From assembly GCA_003112755.1 (NCBI GenBank), contig BFBT01000002.1:186001-250000 (forward strand): a stretch of 64,000 nt of DNA, written 5' to 3'. The translations under genes were made by a program, and so were the position numbers. Positions 60,404 to 64,000 of the stretch are shown one piece after another (the stretch's first letter is position 1; the number at the start of each line of letters is the position of its first letter). Origin of the DNA: Lawsonibacter asaccharolyticus (GTDB lineage: Bacteria; Bacillota; Clostridia; Oscillospirales; Oscillospiraceae). A model generated the notes under the pieces. That model was given only the letters and a program-made list of their open reading frames with translations, made no database searches and was not told where the DNA came from.

Positions 60404-61021
60404 TCATACCTCAACCACAGTAATAGGCACCCTATTCATGCGCTCGGCAGCTCGCAGGAAAGCCTCCCGCTTGTCGGCGTTGGTACTCATGGCCTGATCC
60501 AGCTCCATGATAGTCATAATGCTGTAGTTAGCCAAGTCGATAAGCGTGTCCCGGATCGATTCATCCGAAACCCGCTGCTTCTCGCCGCTAGTGAGAGTTT
60601 TGAAACGCAGATACTTGTCGCCAAGCCGGATGCGGGGCATTGCCAGCCCTTCCTCAAGAAAGGACAGATGGAAGCTGTCCCCATAATCCAGATTCTTTCG
60701 ATGATACAGCTCCTGCAACTCCCTGCAGAGTTCCCAATGATTATCCTCTTCGGTGGGCTTGCCATCCAACTCAATGATGACCATCATCGCCTGGTTGGCC
60801 AATGCGACCAACGCACTGCGGGCCGCTTCGAAGTCCCGAATTCTGCTCATCTTCTTGAACATATCCAGATTCAGGCCCAGCAGGCTCCTGGACATCTTTA
60901 TGGCGTCATTCCTATCCCGGAAGCCGTGGAAAGTCTCATGAAACTCCTTCCCAGCCCCCTGTTTGTAGGCACGGTTGATCTCTTCGCATATCGCCGCATG
61001 GCGGATTTCATTTTCCAGCAT
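60404..61021 (-). CDS. Nucleotide-modification-associated domain 1 (DUF1599-like) protein
   Basis: 205 residues. C-terminal half carries LYHRKNLDYGDSFH, RLGDKYLRFKTL and SIRDTLIDLANYSIMTIMELD, the Nmad1/DUF1599 pattern. The N-terminal half has a faded copy (NLDMFKKMSRIRDFEAARSALVALANQAMMVIIELD, in parts), so it may be a degenerate internal duplication. Such proteins accompany phage nucleotide metabolism. Third gene of the macro-RNase H operon. Confidence 0.7.
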   Translation of the reverse strand: MLENEIRHAAICEEINRAYKQGAGKEFHETFHGFRDRNDAIKMSRSLLGLNLDMFKKMSRIRDFEAARSALVALANQAMMVIIELDGKPTEEDNHWELCRELQELYHRKNLDYGDSFHLSFLEEGLAMPRIRLGDKYLRFKTLTSGEKQRVSDESIRDTLIDLANYSIMTIMELDQAMSTNADKREAFLRAAERMNRVPITVVEV

Positions 61022-61265
61022 GTTGCATCTCCCCCATCTTTAATTCTGTCAGAATCTCATCTATCAGTTCCGCAGCCTCCTGGCGTTCCGCCTCGGTAAA
61101 CTCAGGTTCCTGATGTCGCGGCATCCAGATTTTCTGGATATACCAGCTATGGATGCGGGCTTTGAGGCCCCTCCCCCGCCAGTAAAGGCGGGAGAGGAGC
61201 GTTTGAAAGCCCTCTCGCCACATGGCTTTCGAGGAAAGCCACAGGTATGCAGACAGCTTCTTCAT
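61008..61265 (-). CDS. Hypothetical protein with hairpin repeats inside
   Basis: About 85 residues if started at MKKLSAYLW; only GGGGTGG precedes. Its 5' half is built by hairpin sequences (CATGGCTTTCGAGGAAAGCC at about 61220, and CTCCCCCGCC/GGCGGGAGAG at about 61172). The C-terminal 38 residues (MPRHQEPEFTEAERQEAAEL...) look like normal protein. The true start is uncertain. Overlaps the next gene by 14 bases. Confidence 0.4.
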   Translation of the reverse strand: MKKLSAYLWLSSKAMWREGFQTLLSRLYWRGRGLKARIHSWYIQKIWMPRHQEPEFTEAERQEAAELIDEILTELKMGEMQHAGK

Positions 61266-61279
61266 GGCAGCCACCCCGA

Positions 61280-62389
61280 TTAGATGAACTTCGCGGACTC
61301 AGCCCGGGCCATCTCATCACAGATGTTGTTGTAGGCAGTGTCCGCATGGCCCTTGACCCAGATACAGTTGATCTTGTGCTGCTGAAGCAGCTGGTCGACC
61401 TCCTGCCACAGCTCCAGGTTGGCGATGCCGCCTCTCTTCTTCCAGTTCTTCTGCTTCCAGCCTTCCAGCCATCCTTTCGCAATCGTGTTGATGACATAGC
61501 TGGAGTCAGAGTACAAGGTGATCCGGCAGGGCGTCTTCAGCAAAGACAGGGCCTCCTTTACAGCCGTCAGCTCCATCTCCTGGTTGGTGGATTCCTCCTT
61601 ACCGCCAGAGACGCGCTTCTCGGCCGGACCTTTCTTGGTCTGAGCAAGCAGGACCGCAGCCCAGCCCCCCGGGCCTGGGTTGAACCGGCAGGAACCATCC
61701 GTGTAGATGGTGACTTCAGACAGCTTGGCCTCCAAGTCGTCCACTAAGTAATCAGGCGCGAATTCCTCCTTGTGTTTCCGCGGCGCCCGGGGCTTCTTTG
61801 CCGGTTTCGGCTCAACTGCAGGGACCGGTTCGCCAGTCTCGGTACCCGGCTCATCAGCCTTTGGCTCAGGCTCAGCAGCCGGCACATCCACCTTCGGCTT
61901 CTCAGCCGGAGCGGGAATGGTCTCATTTGGTGTATATTCTACGATGGTACAGCCAGCCGACTTGAAGTCGAAGTACTGGGCGATCAGTTTGCTGACATCA
62001 TCCCAGTTGCCACCAGCCAGACCACAGCCCATCAGCTTCGGGAAGGCCGGCTTGGCATCAATCCGAAAGCAGAAATTGGCTACCTGGGACAGGCAATCGT
62101 CCAAGGCCCCCATGACCGTTTGCACAGCATCAGTGCCATATCCATCCTGCGCAAACAGGTTGGCAATGACGGTCCCATCATGGCAAATCACAAACTGGGT
62201 ATGGCCCAACAGAGAACTGCCAAACTGATCACACAGGGCCTTGTATTGCTCATAGGCCTCCGGGTACTTCTCCTTCACCTGTTTGGCCAGACCTGCGCCC
62301 ATCACGCCTCTGCAGTTGACCTGATGACAGCGGACCTTGGCGTCGTAGGCTAACAAATCGCCTCTTACTTCCTTAATAAATTCCGACAT
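61280..62389 (-). CDS. Macro domain fused to ribonuclease HI
   Basis: 369 residues. Residues about 1-150 are a macro domain (CHQVNCRGVMGAGLAKQVKEKYP in parts; GCGLAGGNWDD), which binds ADP-ribose or related nucleotides. A Pro/Glu/Lys-rich linker (about 150-205) leads to RNase HI (about 225-369) with all four acidic residues: YTDGSC, EMELTAV, YSDSSYV and CDEMARA. It cuts RNA in RNA-DNA hybrids; the fusion suggests coupling with ADP-ribose or nucleotide metabolites. First gene of a three-gene operon. Confidence 0.9.
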   Translation of the reverse strand: MSEFIKEVRGDLLAYDAKVRCHQVNCRGVMGAGLAKQVKEKYPEAYEQYKALCDQFGSSLLGHTQFVICHDGTVIANLFAQDGYGTDAVQTVMGALDDCLSQVANFCFRIDAKPAFPKLMGCGLAGGNWDDVSKLIAQYFDFKSAGCTIVEYTPNETIPAPAEKPKVDVPAAEPEPKADEPGTETGEPVPAVEPKPAKKPRAPRKHKEEFAPDYLVDDLEAKLSEVTIYTDGSCRFNPGPGGWAAVLLAQTKKGPAEKRVSGGKEESTNQEMELTAVKEALSLLKTPCRITLYSDSSYVINTIAKGWLEGWKQKNWKKRGGIANLELWQEVDQLLQQHKINCIWVKGHADTAYNNICDEMARAESAKFI

Positions 62390-62442
62390 GTGTCGTTTTC
62401 CTCCTTTTAGTTAATTTCCACCTTAAATTGGGTACTAATTCA

Positions 62443-62472
62443 ATGATATGCAAATATCGGCAATCCCATTTC
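62443..62472 (-). promoter_or_regulatory. Element-type promoter of the macro-RNase H operon
   Basis: GAAATGGGAT, ten bases, TGCATATCAT; leader TTAGTACCCAATTTAAGG. Confidence 0.65.
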
Positions 62473-62601
62473 GCACATTTTCCAGCTACTTTTGTGGCAA
62501 ACTATCACATTCCCCTTTAGGAGTTTTTGCAGCGAAGTGATATATTTTCCTTTCCTGGCGCCTTTTGCAGAACATTTTGACAATTTTCGCTGTTTCGCAT
62601 A

Positions 62602-62631
62602 TTGCGGAAACGCACGGCTCCGTGTTATAAT
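62602..62631 (+). promoter_or_regulatory. Housekeeping-type promoter with palindrome
   Basis: TTGCGG, 18 bases, TATAAT. CACGGCTCCGTG lies in the spacer and could be an operator. The only other sigma-70-type promoter here is that of the sigma gene at 28.4 kb. Confidence 0.5.
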
Positions 62632-62690
62632 CGGGTATAAGAACATATGTACTTCCCACAAACATGATGGGTTAATAAGGGGGCAACAAT

Positions 62691-63398
62691 ATGCTGAACT
62701 TGGAATCTATTGCGAGTGCCGTTGCGCTGGCCCGTGAATATCTGGAGGATATGGCCCGGAACGACAAGGGACCAATTCGATTCCATGTGCGCGGATGTCA
62801 GGAAGGAGGCGAATTGTTCGACCGGCAGCTCTCAACCGACTGCCTTTATACGCCGCCCTGGGGCTGGCCGGTATTGGACTCGCATGCCAGCACCGCTGCA
62901 CTCTCTGAGGTGCTGGAGTCTTTCTACAGTCCAGGCATGAAGACAGCGATCCTGACAGCGGAGAGCCCGAGGCGCCAGATGGATGTTGTCTGTGATTTCA
63001 TGGATCCGCATCTGGAGGCGCCCAGCCGGTCGGTAGACGATGTGGATGTCCAGGTGCAGGGCCTGACTGAAGCAGTTGCCGAGATTTGCGCCGAAGAACT
63101 GGCTCCCGGCGAGTGTGTCGCAGTTGTCTGCCCTGATATGGCTGCTTTCTCAAAGAAGTACGATCTGAGCGGGCACATGATGTTTGCCCAGGATGGCAGT
63201 GAGACTATCCTCTGGACTGGCTCCTGCGCCAGGAACGGGCGGGACCCACAAGATGTACTGGCGGCAGCCCAGAGAGAATATGCCTATACGCACCGCCGGG
63301 GCATGGCGCTGGTTGTCTCCGGAAAAATCGTTGACTTCGGCGATGGACGGGTCCGTCTCCGGAACCCGCACCGGCTTGCCGTCCTTGATATTGGTTGA
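62691..63398 (+). CDS. Hypothetical protein, 235 aa
   Basis: ATG after AAGGGGGCAACAAT. Alternating alpha/beta prediction; no recognised motif. Segments LAPGECVAVVCPDMAAF and YAYTHRRGMALVVSGKIVDFGDG suggest a compact enzyme or regulator. It uses a different promoter type from its neighbours, as the sigma gene does. Function unknown. Confidence 0.6.
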   Translation: MLNLESIASAVALAREYLEDMARNDKGPIRFHVRGCQEGGELFDRQLSTDCLYTPPWGWPVLDSHASTAALSEVLESFYSPGMKTAILTAESPRRQMDVVCDFMDPHLEAPSRSVDDVDVQVQGLTEAVAEICAEELAPGECVAVVCPDMAAFSKKYDLSGHMMFAQDGSETILWTGSCARNGRDPQDVLAAAQREYAYTHRRGMALVVSGKIVDFGDGRVRLRNPHRLAVLDIG

Positions 63399-63406
63399 GA
63401 AATGGT

Positions 63407-63437
63407 ATCAGCCTCCCCATTTGAGGAGGCTGATTTT
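63407..63437 (+). terminator. Rho-independent terminator
   Basis: ATCAGCCTCC...GGAGGCTGAT hairpin followed by TTTG. Confidence 0.75.
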
Positions 63438-63465
63438 GCATTGCGGCAGATTTGTTTCCATAGAC

Positions 63466-63617
63466 TAGGCACCACACGACTTTTCCTCGAAAAGTCGCAG
63501 CCATGCATGGTCCGTAGCTAAGAATGTACCACGGAGTGCGGCCTGTGTCGCACCTCTGCTCATAGATTTTGAGTGTCCACCGAGGGCCGAAACCCCAGGC
63601 TTTAGCCGTTGGGAGAT
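63466..63617. repeat. GACTTTTC hairpin and IS200/IS605-like end
   Basis: CACACGACTTTTCCTCGAAA + AGTCGCA, then CCACCGAGGGCCGAAACCCC and AGGCTTTAGCCGTTGGGAG, ending exactly at the ftsH stop codon. Same order as at 15786. Confidence 0.5.
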
Positions 63618-64000
63618 TCACTCGAACAGAGCCTCGAAGTCATCTTCCATGAGCGTCTCCTTCTCCAGAAGCGCCTTAGCGATCCGGTCCAGGAGGTGCC
63701 GGTTCTCGGTCAGGACCTTTACGGCCTCATCGTAGAACTGGACAGAAAGCTCCTTGGCTTCCTTGGTGTCAGGGATCATGTTCTGTCCGGCAAAGGAACT
63801 CTCATTGAGTAGGGACTTGCCCGCGCCGCACTCAATGTAAGCACGAATATAGCGGGATGCATCCTTCAGATCTTGGCTTGCACCAGTGCTGATATTCTCC
63901 TTGCCGAAGATAATCTCCTCAGCAGCCCGTCCCCCATAGCACATGATGGCCCGGCCACGCAGCGTCTCAAGGGGCAGCAGATTCTGCTCGTTGCCACCGT
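63618..64000 (-). CDS. ftsH: ATP-dependent zinc metalloprotease FtsH, C-terminal part
   Basis: About 127 residues are visible; the gene continues past the window. LRGRAIMCYGGRAAEEIIFGKENISTGASQDL (in parts) is the FtsH peptidase domain after the zinc site, and the last 90 residues are the FtsH C-terminal helical region ending DDFEALFE. The AAA+ module and HEXXH are outside the window. An FtsH on an accessory element is unusual; it may be a chromosomal border instead. Confidence 0.85.
   Translation of the reverse strand, partial: GGNEQNLLPLETLRGRAIMCYGGRAAEEIIFGKENISTGASQDLKDASRYIRAYIECGAGKSLLNESSFAGQNMIPDTKEAKELSVQFYDEAVKVLTENRHLLDRIAKALLEKETLMEDDFEALFE

Noticed and set aside
1..64000. Identification as a jumbo phage
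   Set aside because: No capsid, tail, portal, terminase or lysis gene; pilin-like and replication-relaxation genes fit a conjugative element better, though a phage-plasmid cannot be excluded.

Overview
The window reads as part of a large accessory replicon (conjugative megaplasmid, integrative element or phage-plasmid) from an anaerobic low-to-mid GC Firmicute, probably a gut Clostridium relative. The reasons are strong AGGAGG ribosome binding sites, an oxygen-sensitive class III ribonucleotide reductase (NrdD/NrdG), a type I-C CRISPR effector set, IS200/IS605 and IS3 remnants, many orphan zinc-ribbon and phage/plasmid-type proteins, and no ribosomal, central-metabolism or virion structural genes.

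Layout. 1-5.9 kb: end of a zinc-ribbon gene, then a minus-strand operon running from a transglutaminase-like lipoprotein through small proteins and uracil-DNA glycosylase to RecJ. 6-13 kb: plus-strand envelope/pilus-like block (membrane proteins, two pilin-like paralogues, a replication-relaxation protein, a CpaE/TadZ-like ATPase). 13-15.7 kb: small single-gene units. 15.8-19.8 kb: minus-strand operon with a RecD2-like helicase and a radical SAM protein. 20-29 kb: topoisomerase III, a DUF3150-like / HIRAN-AAA+ / HExxH-vWA three-gene system, and a sigma factor. 29-35.7 kb: transposase debris and minus-strand accessory genes. 36-41.7 kb: DNA primase, nrdG, and an nrdD split by a group I intron with a GIY-YIG endonuclease. 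42-44 kb: TnpB element. 44-51 kb: zinc-ribbon genes and a Cas3-less type I-C CRISPR operon with a five-repeat array. 51-57 kb: small operons and two tRNA-Thr genes. 57-64 kb: DnaQ-like exonuclease, ECF sigma/anti-sigma pair, a macro-RNase H fusion, and the end of ftsH.

The most striking property is regulatory. Nearly every transcription unit starts with the same bipartite signal: an A/G-rich box resembling RRAATANNWW, ten bases, then YGCATANNAT. I count about 37 examples on both strands, including in front of the CRISPR operon, tnpB, the ECF sigma gene and nrdD. Geometry and sequence resemble sporulation sigma-E/sigma-K promoters. The sigma-70 family gene at 28.4 kb has a SigE/SigK-like region 2 and is itself preceded by a housekeeping-type promoter. 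Many of the transcripts share a 5' leader with AGTACCCAAT, and a dispersed imperfect repeat of about 100 bp sits next to many of the promoters. Together these suggest one element-wide sigma regulon, an inference from sequence that needs experimental proof.
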